A stretch of 64,000 nucleotides of DNA from Trichobilharzia szidati (Eukaryota; Platyhelminthes; Trematoda; Strigeidida; Schistosomatidae). The notes beneath the pieces were generated by a model that saw only the letters and a program-made list of their open reading frames with translations, was not told where the DNA came from and did not search any database. This document shows, piece after piece, positions 11,399 to 26,500 of this stretch. A program made the position numbers and the translations under genes. Within the stretch, counting starts at the first letter, position 1. The number at the start of each line of letters is the position of its first letter. The stretch covers positions 17,406,354-17,470,353 of the forward strand of contig OX235272.1 of NCBI GenBank assembly GCA_944472155.2. Direction: 5' to 3'.

Positions 11399-11515
11399 CT
11401 GTATGTAAGAGAATAATTCATAGGCACGTGGAGCTACTTCACGACCGTAAACGCGAACTAATCGTTCAAAAATAATCGGGAATCGACCATATCGTAAACG
11501 AACAATACGCAGATA
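11399..11515 (-). CDS. FANCI: FANCI window exon 12 (near C-terminus)
   Basis: 39 codons: YLRIVRLRYGRFPIIFERLV then RVYGREVAPRAYELFSYIQ. This matches the vertebrate YLQVCQSSRG to YSFISYVQ block. A GTAATC donor follows, so at least one more exon is expected but is not recognisable in 9558-11398. Confidence 0.92.
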
Positions 11516-14500
11516 CTATTTTTTTTAAAAAAAAGAAAAACAAAGCAGAGGAATCACAGTTTCAATACATAACATAGAAAAACCCAGGTGGAATAATTAA
11601 TGAAAAGAAATCCGAATTTAGCGGAAAAAGAACACACGGTGGATAAATTTGTTTTCAACTTCACAGTGACCAGATTTCTCTCTAAGATAACAAGGATTAC
11701 CATACCCTTGCGTTCAATCGCCAGGAGTACGGTGGAATAGTATTCGGTTTATGGTTCGAATCGCGTTCTACTACACCCTGGTTACCTTTAGACCAGGCAC
11801 CTAACAGCTCTATATAATGATGAATAATTTGCAAAAATTCTCGTTACCAATCCATTGCATTAAATCCCTCATACGAAATTAGAGGTCATCTGCATTATAT
11901 GATAATTTGCTTCACCTTATTATGTACGACTGCGTAACATGTAAACTTACCTAGTTTACTAATAAAATACCTTTTTAGCAGCTTCCAAACCCAAGAAAAG
12001 TGGGAAGATTGGGTAAGGGGCTAGTGACCCTACCCCCAACCGCCACCGGAACTTAAATGCACAGAAAAAATATAAAAAATTCACTGGCATTGGAGAGATG
12101 GAATGACGTGGGTTAGTGGAAGCGTTTGGGAAACTAGTCAGCCGATGTGTCTTCTCTAGACAAAAGCGAAAAGAGGCATGGGGACATGGGATGTTCTCAC
12201 AATGTCCGAAGCCAAAGATAAGAAAAGATACGATATATAAGTGCTAGGAATCTGTGGCATAGTGGTGGTTAGGACGCTCGCCGACCATGCACATGGTCCG
12301 GGGTTCGATCCCCGGCCACCGACGCACTCCTTTACCTCGCTAAGCCAGAAATAATGCTGGTGAAGAGGAAAGGTTGGGCATGAGGCTAGCAACCCCATCC
12401 TGTAAAAATAAACACTGCTACAGAAACTTCAAGCCACTAGCTTGAAGCCCTATGTTCCACTGGGGAACGTGAAGGGAAAAAAAGGAATATGTGAGGGTGG
12501 ATAGAATGTAAGCCAGCTCTCTAAGTTATTCACTGGAAAGTCGAAGATCTGTTCCGTTCACCTAAATGACATCCACGAGTATAACTGACAGAGCGGCTAT
12601 CATTAGATCACTAACAAAATCGAAAGCTTTAATGCAGTGGAATTCAAAGTCCTCCAGGATAAGGACAACAAGATTCAACTCAAAAGGTAGGAAAATTACA
12701 CACTTAACCAGTGCTATGCGTCTACAAACAAATCAGAACAAGAGACGGCAGATTTCTATGCACAACTGCAAACAGTGAAACATATACACAGTGAGATAAA
12801 TGACTTGAGATGACTTCAAGTATTTAACGAGGGATGAAATCATAAAACGATGTTCTTGTAATACAGTGAGGTCATAAATTGAACAGTATTAAAGTTAGGC
12901 ATAGAGTTTTTTCTTACACAACTTACTTAATTCCATTATGAAGAAAATGTATTTTGTTACAGGATTTCATCATGAGCTGACATCATTTAGAGAACCACTG
13001 GAAAACCTGGGAGTACTGGACAGCTGCTTCGTCCTAGTTTGAGACTCTTCATCAGTACGTGCCCACCGGGATTCGAAACCAGGACCTTCTGGCTACAAGG
13101 CGAGCTCATATACCATGTATTTTGATAAAGTCTTACAGTGTTATACAGTAATATTTACTGATGACGTTTAGAGTACAATCATATCAAGTTACTCACACAA
13201 CTTTTCAACTTTGTTTATATAATTCAAGAGATGAGGAATAATAAATCATATAAAGGAAGTTGGAAAGTTGGGTGTGAGGCTAGCAACCTCACTCAGTAAA
13301 AAATAGACACCACTGCTATTGAAAATTCAGAGCCTGAGGCTTGAAGCCCTAATTTCCATTCAGAACGATAAGAAATAAAATAAAGGAGAAAAAAATAATC
13401 TAGGAAGTCCATGACAACTGGTAGTCACCGATTTACAAGAAATTCCATATTTCTTGAACTCAGTTACTTGGAAAAGATTTTTTTGGTTTTCTGAATGGAA
13501 TATAGGGTTTCACAACCTTTGAAGATTCAGTGACCGTAGTGTTGTTGTTTGTACAGGGGGTGAGGACTGCTTGTCGTCTCACGCCCAACCTTTCCTCTTC
13601 CCCAAACCTACTACCGGCTGGCTAGGTAGGTTATGCGACTGTATATCAGCCAGCAATCGAACACTGACCACGGCGTGTACCGAACGAACACTGAGCCACT
13701 GAACCAATGACTCAGTATCATGGTATGTACAACACCTATTGACAGCTAATGATACTACCTGATAGCCAAGACTGAAATAGATGAAGCAAAACTCGAAAAC
13801 AGAGACCAATAGGCTTCAATGAATAAACCAAATCATTGGAAACTGTCGGTAATTAAAGTAAGAAGCAAAAAATACAACACAGATATCCGCAGGCAGTATG
13901 GAATAATAATTATTATTATCTTGGGTTCCTAGTGGAACATAGGGCTTCAACTACACGTCTCCACTTGCTTCTGTCTTCTCCTGTACTTTTCACTTGCATC
14001 CATGTTAATCCATACTGTTTCAACTCTTCTTCACACGATCTCCTCCATGTCACCCTTGCACTGACGTCACACTCACCACTTCCCTTTCGGGTTCCACTCG
14101 AGCATTGTCCTGATGCGTGATGTCGCTCAGTGGCCTCCTCAGCCAGTGAGTGTCCAATCCATCCACACTTTCTCCTACATATCTCTTGGGCGATTGGTTC
14201 TTGTTTTGTTTCTTCCCATAGTTTGTTTCTTGTTGGTGATTCTTTCCGGCCATCTGATCTTCAATATAGAGCGAAGACACTTGTTGATGAAGGTCTGCAA
14301 CAGGCTGTTGGAAATATCCTTTGTGACCCGCCGCTTAGTTTCTGATCCATCCGTATAGAAGAAGTGACTGACTGACTTGACGTTTGTATTGAAAATCCGA
14401 ATTTTGTTGTTGATGCTGAGTTGAGTGACAGCGGAAGATTTCCAGATTGGTTTCAGGTTGATGAATGTGTTTCTCACCTACTCGATTCTCGATTTGACAT

Positions 14501-17500
14501 CCTCGTCCGTTCCACCTGCCTGTAGTTGAGACAATGCTCCCTAAGTAAGTGAATGAAGTAACCTCTTTCAAATTCCTCCCGTTGATGGTGATTGGCGGTG
14601 GATGTTGTTGCTGCTGTTGTTGTTGTTGGTTGTTTAATTTCATAACCTTCGTCTTGTCTATGTTCATCACCTGGAGTCCTGTCTTCTCTGGCTGCTTCAT
14701 CGACCAGTTTGTCAGTTTTCGCTTGTAAGTCTTCGATTTTGTGTGACATCAAACATAAATCATCCACGCGCGAAATCCAGGTCTTCTAGATTCTTCACGT
14801 CGGTCCATGATATCCCTGTCTTCTCGTTTCCAACTGTCTGACGCCTAATCCAGCCCACCACAATTAGGAATATCATTGGTGATAATAAGCACCCTTGTCT
14901 GATTCATGTTAGTGGAAAGAATTCAGTAATAGTAGTTTATTTCTACTTTTTCATAAAATGACAAATAAGATGAAGAGACTGTAATAATAATAAACCGGTA
15001 CAACTAACGGTCAACATACCATAAAACTAGTACAGCATTTACAGTTATATGAGTTAAATCTTTTTCTGTCATATCCGAAAAGGAAATATTAGAACAGATA
15101 GATAACTTTTAATCTAAGAGGAAAGGCTAAAGTTTGCTTGAGCCACGTAAGGAGATGTAGAGTCCCCGGGTGAAGTCTTCAAGATGTTTAGAATCAATGA
15201 TCTGAAACTGTTGATGACGTGGTTCAATAATTCTCACTACTTTTCATTTCTTTCGACAGAAAGTTCCCATCCATGGATGTGTGACAAGTTCAACTTACTG
15301 CAAAACCTTCAATACCAAGTCATACCTTGTTATGTGAATTAGTCAAAGATACTACCCAGATGGTAAGGTTGATGTGGAAGGAGTGAAATTTCAACTCAAA
15401 ATTCACTAGTTTAATGTTTTAAAAACTACAGTACTTCTACGAGGATATCAAAGCAGCGAGGATCGGAAAAGCAAGACAAGCTTTCACTACTCTCAAGTCT
15501 GTGTGGAGGTCAACACTCAGCACTCAGCATCAAAACGAAGATATGATCCGGATTTTCAACTCCAAAGTGAAGCCAGTCAGTGCTACTCACTATACGGATG
15601 GATCAGAGACTTGCACTGCCCGTCATAAACAGCATCTCAAACAAACAAACTACACACCTTCATTAACAGCTAGTTGTCTTCGCTCAACACCACTCATGAT
15701 CAGATGGCTGGCCAGAAAAGATCACCAACAGAGAGGGATCTCTGGCAATGAGCGAACCAACTCAGCAGGAACCGATTGTGAAACAAATAGGCAGGAAGAA
15801 ATGGAGATGGATTGGCTGGCCATACTCTGAGGAAACAAACCATCAAGTGAGTGACATCACTAGACAAGCCATTGCTCGAGTGGAACCCGAAATGGAAGCG
15901 GCGAGTTGGTCGTCAGTGTGAGGGTGGGTGACTTGGAGGAGGTCATGTGAAGAGGAGATGAAAACGTGTGGGCAGACATGGAGCCAGGTGAAAACGTTGG
16001 CAGAGAACCGAACGCAATGGAGACGCACGGCTGAATCCCTATGTTCCTCTAGGAATTAAAGGAAACAATAATATATAATAATTATTATAATAATACAGTA
16101 CTTCGATTAATAAGGTGACTATTCTAAAAATCATCAAAAGAAACATGTAAAGCATGTATGACAGAAGACAGACAAAATAACAGTCAATCCATACATCACA
16201 GCAACTCATTCATTCATGAATTAACTAACTAACTTACATATTTTGTTAAACGACCGAGTAGATTGAACACAGACGCTCCAATCTCTAGTAATGTGTCAAT
16301 ATGTGCACTTGGTGCTGGAAGTGCTGTCTGTAATAGTTGAGCTAATATTTCACCGAGTCCAATAAGACGTAGACACAAGGCTTCTTCTTGTTCATTACCT
16401 TCTAATTTTGTTTCAACATCTTTAGACGCTGAAGAGAGAAAAGAAGAAACAGTTGACGAATTAATGATTTGCAAGCAGACAATTAATTTATAAATCATGA
16501 GAAATAATCAATAACCATAACAAAAGTATTATTATTAGGACACAAACCTATTAAGTTATGCTCACCAAGAGATAGACCATACAAAATTTGATTTTTTGTG
16601 TGAGGGCTGTGATACTTTCTAGATGTCCAGACTGAAGAGGGTGATTATCTTAAGGGGCCATCCCCCGAGCCATTGGACTTGAAGTCAGGTCGACAAGACA
16701 GTGGAACAGAATCAAGAGCTATATACGCATGGATTCAATCATTTCTGATTTTGGAGCCCATGTACACAGTAGGCTTGGAATTCAGATTTCCCAGCAACCC
16801 TAGGCAGACCTAGATGTCCATTAGTTGGGTTGTAAGTGCCATACGTTCGCATTCATGCCTACACATTTATGAGGAACACTACTGTCACGAGAAGGCAGTG
16901 AATAGGATCTACCTAGTAGAGGCTATGAACGTGTGGCTACATCAGAGCGTTTATAGAGGAACATCCCAGTCTACCAACCCTCGGTCGTATTCGTTTAAGA
17001 AAAAATACACTGACATTATTCAAATATCTACAGAATCCAGATTGATTAACTGATCAGTAAAGGAGCAACGGATTACATTTTTCTAGTCTTTGCGTTGGTG
17101 TTGACTGAGCGTCGAATCAATGTTAACCGGTTGAAAACAGACGACAGAAGGTCTGGGATACAGATCTTGTGATTGGTGCTAGTCAGCACGGCATATCTGC
17201 AACCTCAACGAGACTGATGTCCCATAGAACCCTCGCGCCTAAGTCGTTCAGTGCTGTAATCAAGATAGTTACTATAAAGCTATCCTGGATTCGACTGTAG
17301 CACTGGGGGGGGGGGGCGAAGAACATCAGTTACTTCAATGTTGTTGACATACATTGCTGAGGAGTATCAACAAGCATAAAACCTAAGTATAGGGCTTTCT
17401 GTCAGCCACCTAGAAAGATCTAACATTACTACAAAGTCCACCTGCGATAAAGAGCCACTTCCCTTGGTAACTGCATTGCATTGAAGTCTTCAAATTGAAG

Positions 17501-20500
17501 TATGCGCTGAAGATGTCACCCAGTAGGGTGATGAAAGCTTCGCAAATTAACTATCCAGCTCAGAGAACACAACCACATCAAAATCATCCACCTGAGCTAC
17601 AAATCTTCTCTATCATATCTACTTGAGGGCTTGTTTGGACAGCGATATCACTCAAAGGTCTTCTCAGTGTGCCCTATCCATCCCCATTTTCTTCAGTAAA
17701 TCTGCTGGGCATTAGGTTTTTAGTTGGCTCGCTGACAGAATTACTGATTAACAATCGATTATAGTTGGTGATCTGATCTTCAATACCGAAGGAAGACAGC
17801 TGTTTACAAAGGTCTGAAGTATGCATGTTCAAAATGCTTTTGCTGACGGGCACACGTAAGTCTCCCTGGACCACATAGAACTAACTAAATAGACATCAGT
17901 GTTGAAAATGAGAATCCTATCCTTTATGCTCAATGCAGTAGCAGATTTCTACACCGATCTGAGTAATGAATTTCTCTCTCTCTCTTTTCCGATCCTGCAT
18001 CTGACACCATCATCCGCATGCCTGTGTACTTGAAACGATGATGCCCAAATAAGTGAAGAAAGTGATGATATGTAGTCACATGATGTCTGCCTTTGTTTTG
18101 ACAGTCTGATATATTTTGCTAGGTGTATATTGATCGATATTCCATCAACTAAATAAACGCAATGTATGACCTTGTTGTCACATGACATAACAACCAATCA
18201 GAACCTAATGATGGTAAGAAAAACTACTACTGTCTATCTTATGATTGGTTCATGTATGTATCAGTCATTTTCACATACACTCTTGCATTGTACACTTCCT
18301 GACTCACTCTCTCTCTCTCTCTTTTACGCCTACCGTAGTGTTTGGTACTTCACTCACACTCTGAGTGACAGTTATTTCCCTTGTGGAAAATACACATATC
18401 ATCGTGAACGGGCTGGTCTTCTAATTTGCCATCTTCGCGTCAGGACAAATTAACTACTCAGCAATACCAGTCTGTAAGTGATCGTCCGTTATATCTCATT
18501 AGCGCATAATTACACTCGGTCACACGATAATATCGGCAACGACCCCATAACTTATCGACGACGAGTACATAACAAGTGACATAGTTGAAAAATAATCCCG
18601 TCGGTAGTAACTGGTGCTTATGGTTAGTCGGTGAGTTAGTTATCATCATCATCACTTCCATTTTCTCAATGTTTACTTGGAGTCCTGACTTCGCTGCATG
18701 TCTTTGCTGACAGCTTGTTGGTTTTCCCTTACACATCTTTGAGATTGTGTAACATCACACAGAAATTATCCACAAATTTTAGATCTCCCAACGTATTCCT
18801 GTCTTCTCACAGGATCGAGTCCTCCACAACTAGGAATATCAGCGATGATGATAGGTAGCTTTGTCTTACTCCCTAGTGACTACTCTCAAAATAAGTCCAT
18901 GTTGGCGTACACTGATAACGTTCTATTCATCACCTTTATGCAGCAGCAATGAGAGATTTACCGTGTGAAAATTCAAAGTGAATGTAAACCCCTTATCATC
19001 TGCTTTATAGAAATATATAAGAGTTTAAAAAAGGAAGATAGTGAAACAATGGGGCTCTAGGATCTGAAACCAACGACTCTCTAGTGAACTTTCAAGAGTT
19101 AATTTGTAAGGATTAGGTTTGTTTTTCGAGTTTAATCAAGGATTGATATCAGTTAGAGAACCATTGAAAGTTACAAGTTGAAATTCATGGACTGGCCATT
19201 GAATCTGGTCCCAGTGGCTGAATCGTATACGAGCTTGCCTTGTAACCGGAAGGTCCTGGGTTCGAAACCTGGCAGTGGGTGTGTACTGCCAATCATTCCC
19301 AAACTAGGCTGATGAAACAGCTGACTGTCCAGTACTCCCTGGTTTTCAAGGGTTCTCTAGAGCACGCGAATATACTCTTGTCACTAGAAGCTATTGTCTG
19401 GAAACTGACACCTTATCATCAGAAAATGGATGTTTAAAATTTTAAATTGAGACAGTATCTTGGTCCACAAAATGCAGAGTCTACTGAACACCTTGAGCAA
19501 CAATCTTCGTATGTTTGGCATGCGATTCGCCCCTGTAAAATGTAAGATGATGCTGCAGGATTGAACTACACCGACCTCTAGATTAGAAATAGGAAGTGAA
19601 GTGGTAGAACACGTTGACCGCTTCACTTACTTGGGAAGTACCATCAACCCTAACGGGTTCATCTCCGACGAAATCTCAGCACGAATACAGAGGGTTAGGT
19701 TCGCATATACCAGTTTACGCCGTCTCTGGCTTAGTAGACGTGATATCCGACTATCGACCAAAGGGCGTGTGTACTGCTCAACAGTCCGCTCCGTCCTCCT
19801 TTATGGCTGTGAGACCTGGCCAATGAGAGCGGAAGACATGAAAAGAATAGCTGTCATCGATCATAGGTATCTACGTTCTATCTCCCACATGAAGTGGTAT
19901 AATAAGGTGAGCAATATTGAGGTTAGGCATCGGTCGAGTGCTAGGTAAGGAGGGGAAATCAATCGACGAGGCTGTGAAATTACATCGACTGAGATGGTTG
20001 GGACATGTGTTACTCATGCACGCCTAGTCATCGCCTTCCTCGACAACGGGCAATGTTAGCTGATATAGGGCCAGACTGGAAAAGAGCTAGCGGCGGTCAA
20101 ACGAAAACATGGAACCAGTCAATGAAAGACACAACAGTTAGTTTAAGCTAGCCACGTAGGAAGGTGTACACTTCCTGACTGGTTGGCGTTCTCGGGATAA
20201 CGGTAAAAACCAATGGTTGGAAACAATTGGTGACATGGTTCAAAATCGTTCTCAATGGCTGGTGTAGATGCATCCACTCCCTGTGACCTATGATTTCCAA
20301 TGAAACTGTTTTGTTCTTCGTTATTACTATTCCTTTGTCTCACACCTCTGTTTACTGTCTCTAATATGCATTTCTCCTACTTTCTTCTCTTTTGTTTTGT
20401 GTGCTACATGGAGTGTGGCGACTTGAACAGCCGCACATCAGTGCAAAGTTCTATGTCGAAAACCGACCGACCGGTCCACAAAACATGCAAAATTAATCAT

Positions 20501-23500
20501 GAGTGAAGATTCAAAATGAAAGTTGTATACTGTTGACAGATCAAACGTATACCTAGAATATATTTTTCAGAAAATTTTCTAAATAATATTATTAATAGTT
20601 TCAGATTTTAAAGACAATATGCTTTCGTCCCGTTTTACATAAAGGATTCAGCAACAGGGAACGATCCAGTCAAGATCCTATTGCCCAAAAAATATGACAA
20701 AGAAAATACAGACACGCTGAAGGCACCATTGAGTGACATCATGCGCTAAGCAAACCCTTGAATGGAACCCGAATGGGAAACGACGGTTGGGCGCCAGAGG
20801 TTGACGTGAAGGAGATGAATACCGTATGGATAATCATGGAGTCAACTAAAAATAGCTGCAAGAAACAAGATGAAATTTAAATGTGTTGTTAAAACTCTAT
20901 GTTCCGCTCCAAACCCAAGAGAATAAAAATAATAATAAATCCTTTGAATTGCTGAATTTCTAGTCATTAAGATAGGCAAACTGGAGCTCCGCATAAAAAA
21001 GGAAAATCATTCAACTGCTTGCACTATCTCAGTAATAACCCTGTTGTTTGCTAGCAACTTGATTTTGTTTGCTTGTTTTTCCACTCTTTCTGACTCTTCA
21101 GATTCTTTCGAAATCTTATTACTATTATTGTTCCCTTGGGTTCCTAGTAGAACATAGAGCTTCCTTCTGTCTACTGCTGTACTTTTCACTTGCATCCATG
21201 TTAGTCCATACTGTTTCAACTACTCTTCTCACAATCTCCTCCATGTCACCCTCGCACTGACGTCCCACTCGCCGCCGCTTCCCTTTCGGCTTCCACTCAA
21301 GCGTTGGCCTGACGCGCGATGTCACCCAGCGAGTGTCCAATCCATCTCCACTTTCTCCTGCATATATGTTGGGCGATTGATTGGTTCTTGTTTTGTTTGT
21401 CCTCATAGTTTCTTGTTGGTTCTTGTTCTTTCCGGCCATCTGATCTTCAGTATAGAGCCAGTGAAGACAGTTAGTTGTTGATGAATGTCTGAAACAGGCT
21501 GTTTGAAATATTCTTTGTGACCCGCCACCAAGTTTCTGATCCATCTATATAGAAGAACTGACTGACTTGACGTTTGTATTGAAAATCCGAATTTTGTTGT
21601 TGATGCTGAGGAGTGACGAAGATTTCCAGATTGGTTTCAGGTTGATGAATGTGTTTCTCGCTCGTTGTCGATTCTCGATTTGACATCCTCGTCCGTTCCT
21701 CCTGTAGTTGAAACAATAGTCAAACTCTTATGGGATATCACAATTTCTCTCAATTCTGTATTCTGTTTACAACTCATTCATTTGGTCACTTATCTTACAC
21801 TGCATAACACTGACACCTTGAATACTAGCGTAAATATGCTTTTAACAACTATTCATCACTTTGACTACTATCCCGTTTTGTGGAGAGAGAAAAATAGTAT
21901 ATAAAATCGATTGCAAAGCTAAAGAGGAAAGTGGCTTCACCGAAAAGAGCTTCTTCGATGAATATATAAAAAATCGACGACAATAAATTCAACTGTTTAA
22001 AAAAAACACCAAACAAATTCCTACGCCTACTTACCTTTACCATCATTCAAGTCTAATCGGCCAGCATAATTGATAGAGATATAATTCAACAGCCATTCAT
22101 ATTCATTGATTGAATGTTTTAAAGATGTAAAAATCAGCGGTAGAATTGACAGGACAGAAGAACGAGTTACCAGTGGATAAGTAACTGTGGTCTCTTTATC
22201 ATCAGGAGGAATATAACTGAGATCCTGCATTATGTATATGTACAAAGAAGAGTAGGAGAAATAGAAATTACATGATGTCCAAATTTTTAGGGAAGAAGAA
22301 AATAAATCCTGTGAAAAGAAAACTTCATCATAGTGGGTTGCATACCTGAGGTTTATTTTAACCCTTTGATTCATATTTCACTGACTGATACCAAATAATC
22401 TCCCCAAAGGCACATGATTACGCCTCCTAGTCATAGCTGAGGCTTTAGAGATTAATAGACAAAGACCAGACTTATGTGTACAGAAAAAACTTATTCACTC
22501 TCTCTGTCTACCCTGGCCCACTATAAGGTCACCACGATCATAATTTTCCGTATTATTATAACCGTTATTATCATTTTGTGATATCGTGTCTTTATTACCC
22601 ATTTCTCCACCCAGTTTATTCCATCTAATTGTTACCCTCAATTTTTGTCAACCTTTATGATTTTATATTAAGCCTACCAATTCTGCAACATCTTATTACA
22701 ATTTACAATTTAGCCTCTTTATTTTATCATTAGACATTATCGATCAGCCCTCACATTCACTGTCCCCTTTGTTAATGTGTGTTTGTATGTATTTTGTGGT
22801 TATCGCATTTCTCTCGCCCCAATGACACTTGTATTCTGTTGACTATAAAACAGCACTATATCACCCAATTGTTCATTCACCACACTTCATCACACATTTT
22901 TCTGACTATACACCCTATACACACATTTGATTGATTATGTTAACTAATGGACTATCATCTCAACTTACACATGCACCCCAATACAGTTTCTGATATTATT
23001 TTCAATTGCCTTGATTCGCTATGTGTACTCTATTATTCGTGGATTTATAACCGTAGAGCCTGAAGAAGAAGAAGTTATCGAAAACAATTGTTCGCTCAAA
23101 ATCTTGTTTTGATTTCAATATGAAAAAGCAGCGAGCGCACGTGACCTAGCAATACATTTATTTCCAATATTATGGTTATATAGTGAAGGTGTCCTTTGTA
23201 GTTTAGTCCTTCAGTTTCTGAGTGTGGCACTTGAATTTTGGTCTACACCCAGATTCATTGAAGGCTTTCAACTTGACTTTGAGGGTTCCTTGCGTTAAAT
23301 AGTTTCAGTCCACATCAAACCCCCTTCTCGACTTTGTATCTAGCAGGCTGCGTCTCCACTTTTTACACATTGAAATGAAGTCTATCTTGGTTTTTGGTGT
23401 GTCCGTCAGGTGAGATCTACGTCACCCTATGTATGTCCTTGTGCTTGTACATGCAACGTCCAATCATCAAATCATTGAATACGCAAACGTCTAGAAAGAG

Positions 23501-26500
23501 TTCTTCAGTCTCATTGATTTCATCATGAGTCTCCTGGCCAATTTTAAGTTCGCTGCCCCAGTTTAGCATTCACACTAAGCGATAGGACTTTAATGTCGCC
23601 ACTAACGGTCTTTTCCGTTACTGTTTGCAGTTGTCTGTAAAATTTCACCTTCTTCACTGGGTCTGCGTTATTTCCAGGAGCGTTGCATTGGATAAATGTA
23701 ACTTTCCTACTTTTTGAGTTGAATCTTACTGTCATTATCCTGGACATTGATTCTCAGTCGCTCCAGAATTTGGATGATGTCGGTGACACCATGATGGCTA
23801 CTCCCTTAATGTGCTCATGAGCGTCGTCTGGGGTGGCCGGAGTAGATTTTTGACTCCCCAGATAACAACTTGGAGAGTTTAATTTCATCTGCTTTCACAG
23901 AATACTAGTACTTCTACACATTATCTGATCATTTCTTTGTCAATCTAAGCAGCCTTCCCAACTGGCTTCGGACATTGTGAGAACATCCCCTGTCCCCATG
24001 CTTATTTTTGCTTTCATCGAAAGAAGATAAATCATCTGATTGGCTTTCTGAAAGCTTCCACCAACCCGCGTCATCCCACCTCTCCAATTCCAGCTAGGGA
24101 TTAATTATTTTTTTTACATTTTCGCAGTGCACTTTGGTAGCCACTGGGTTGATTTCTCAAGATAGGGTCACTAGCCCCACACCCAACCTTCCCCCTTTTT
24201 TCTGGGCTTAGGGACCGGCTATTGAAGTAGGCGAGGTCCCTATCAATTACAAACGCTAATTAGTTACCAATATTCATTACCAATATATTCCACATAACGT
24301 AAGCTGGAGAATGAAAGTATCCCTGGTCAAGGAGTTACAGTATTTCTATGAAAATGTGACTCCTTATTGGCTTAAAAGCACTCCACTTTTTCCAATGGGT
24401 ACCAATTGTGAACGTCACTCCACCCAATCTACAGACAGTATAACTGCGTAGTATCATTACCCTTAATTCAATGCAAATTTGGATCAATAACCTGATACAC
24501 AGAAACTATGTTCAGGGGAGGAGAGGTCCCCCCCCACCAATTTGAATAATCTCCCTATAGCTTCAACTAATAGATAGATAGTTGTTTCACAGCTGCAAAG
24601 AAAAATGGAACGAACTTCTATCCAATATACACGTAGTTTAATGATGAATAGCTAAATATCTGTCGAAACTCAAACGACTCAAACTATCCATGCATATATT
24701 CCTTCTTTGTGCTTTATTTATGAAATGAAATAACTTAAAGGTTGATTTACTCTTCGTATTTTACATAAGGTAACGGACTGGATTATGCGTCAGACAGTGG
24801 GAAACGAGAAGACAGGGATATCCTAGACCGACGTCAAGAATCTAGAAGACCTGGATTTCGCGCGTGGATCATTTATGTTTGATGTCACACAAAATCGAAG
24901 ACTTACAAGCGAAAATCGACAAACTGGTCGAAGAAGCAGCCAGAGAAGACAGGACTGACTCCAGGTGAACATAGACAAGATGGAGGTTATGAAAATAACC
25001 ACCCAACACAACAACAACAAAACAATAGCAGCAACAACATCCAGCGCCAATCACCATCAACGGAAGGGATTTGAAAGAGGTTACTTCATTCACTTATCTA
25101 GGTAGGGAGCATTGTCTCAACTACAGGCAGGTGGGACGGACGAGGATGTCAAATGGAGAATCGGGAAGGCCAGAAACACATTCATCAACCTGAAACCAAT
25201 CTGGAAATCTTCGTCACTCAGCATCAACATCAACAACAAAATTCGAATTTTCAATACAAACGTCAACTCAGTCAGTTCTTCTATACGGATGGATCAGAAC
25301 CTTGGCCAGTATGTCACAAAGAAAATTTCCAACAGCCTGTTGCACACCTTTATCAACAACTAACTGTCTTCGCTGGCTCTATACTCATGATCAGATGGTC
25401 GGAAAGAATCACCAAAAAGAAACTATGGGAACAAACGAGACAAGAACCAATCGCCCCCAACAAATATGCAGGAGAAAGTGGAGATGGATTGGACACTCAC
25501 TCGCTGAGGAGGCCACTCGCTGGGTGACATCGCGCGTCAGGCCAATGCTCGAGTGGAACCCGAGAGGGAAGCGGCGAGTGGAACGTCAGTTCAAGGGTGA
25601 CATGGAGGAGATCGTGTAAAGAGGAGTTGAAACAGTATGGACTAACATGGATGCAAGTGAAAAGTACAGCAGAAGACAGGAGCAAGTGGAGACGTGCAGC
25701 TGAAGTCCTTTGTTCCACTAGGAACCCAGGGGAACAATAATAATAATAACTGTGGTGCAATGACAGAATGATCACCAGACTAGAGGCAGTTCCAAGCTCC
25801 ATTGCCGGTCGACGTACTCCTCAATCTTGCCCGGTATACTAGCCGGTAGTAAGCCCAGAAAAGAGAGAAGGTTGGGTGTAAAGCCGATGCTACTAAAATC
25901 TTAAAGTTTCATACCCAATGTTCCAATGGGATAAGGTGGTAAAGATGGGAAAAATTCACATCAAAAAACCACTTCCATCCAAGAATCCTGAGAACAATAG
26001 AGGTTCATTGTAGAAAACTTTGTTTATTCCACCAGTTGGTCTTTCATTACTACTTCTCAAGAAAAACAAACTAATTGTTCCTAGAAAAGTAAATGATTTA
26101 TATCGACTTTAGTCTATAACGGTTCAGAGACTTCGCTTCCATGTCGTCAAAAGTATTTTCAACAGCCTAGTGCGGACTTTCATCTACCTCTGCCTTCTCT
26201 GATCCGATACTGAAGATCAGATGGTCAATCAGAAAAGATACGAGAAAAGTCAATGAACCCACTAACTAACAATTGTACGGAAGGAAATGGAGATGGATCG
26301 GACACAAGCAGAGTAGGTCGATGACTGATATCACCGCCACGCTCTCAAATGTAACCCGAATAGTAAATAACGAGTTGGGCATCCAACAGTGACACAGAGG
26401 AGATCACGTGGGGAGGGAATAAAAATTTATGGGAAATCGTGGGACCGGGTGAAAACGACGACAACGCAGATGTGCTCCTGAAGCCCTATATGTTTCACGT

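Noticed and set aside
12248..12330. Functional tRNA gene
   Set aside because: The tRNA-like head is followed by a SINE body and a LINE-like tail and recurs at other sites; no clean anticodon arm or terminator.
14335..14700. Poly-Gln protein gene
   Set aside because: The Gln run lies inside a decayed LINE-A copy with frameshifts on both sides.
18305..18325. Regulatory CT tract
   Set aside because: It is a microsatellite inside the solo LTR and also present in the sister copy.
24763..25748. Host gene from the many overlapping frames
   Set aside because: The frames are LINE-A pieces ending in the family's (AAT)n tail.
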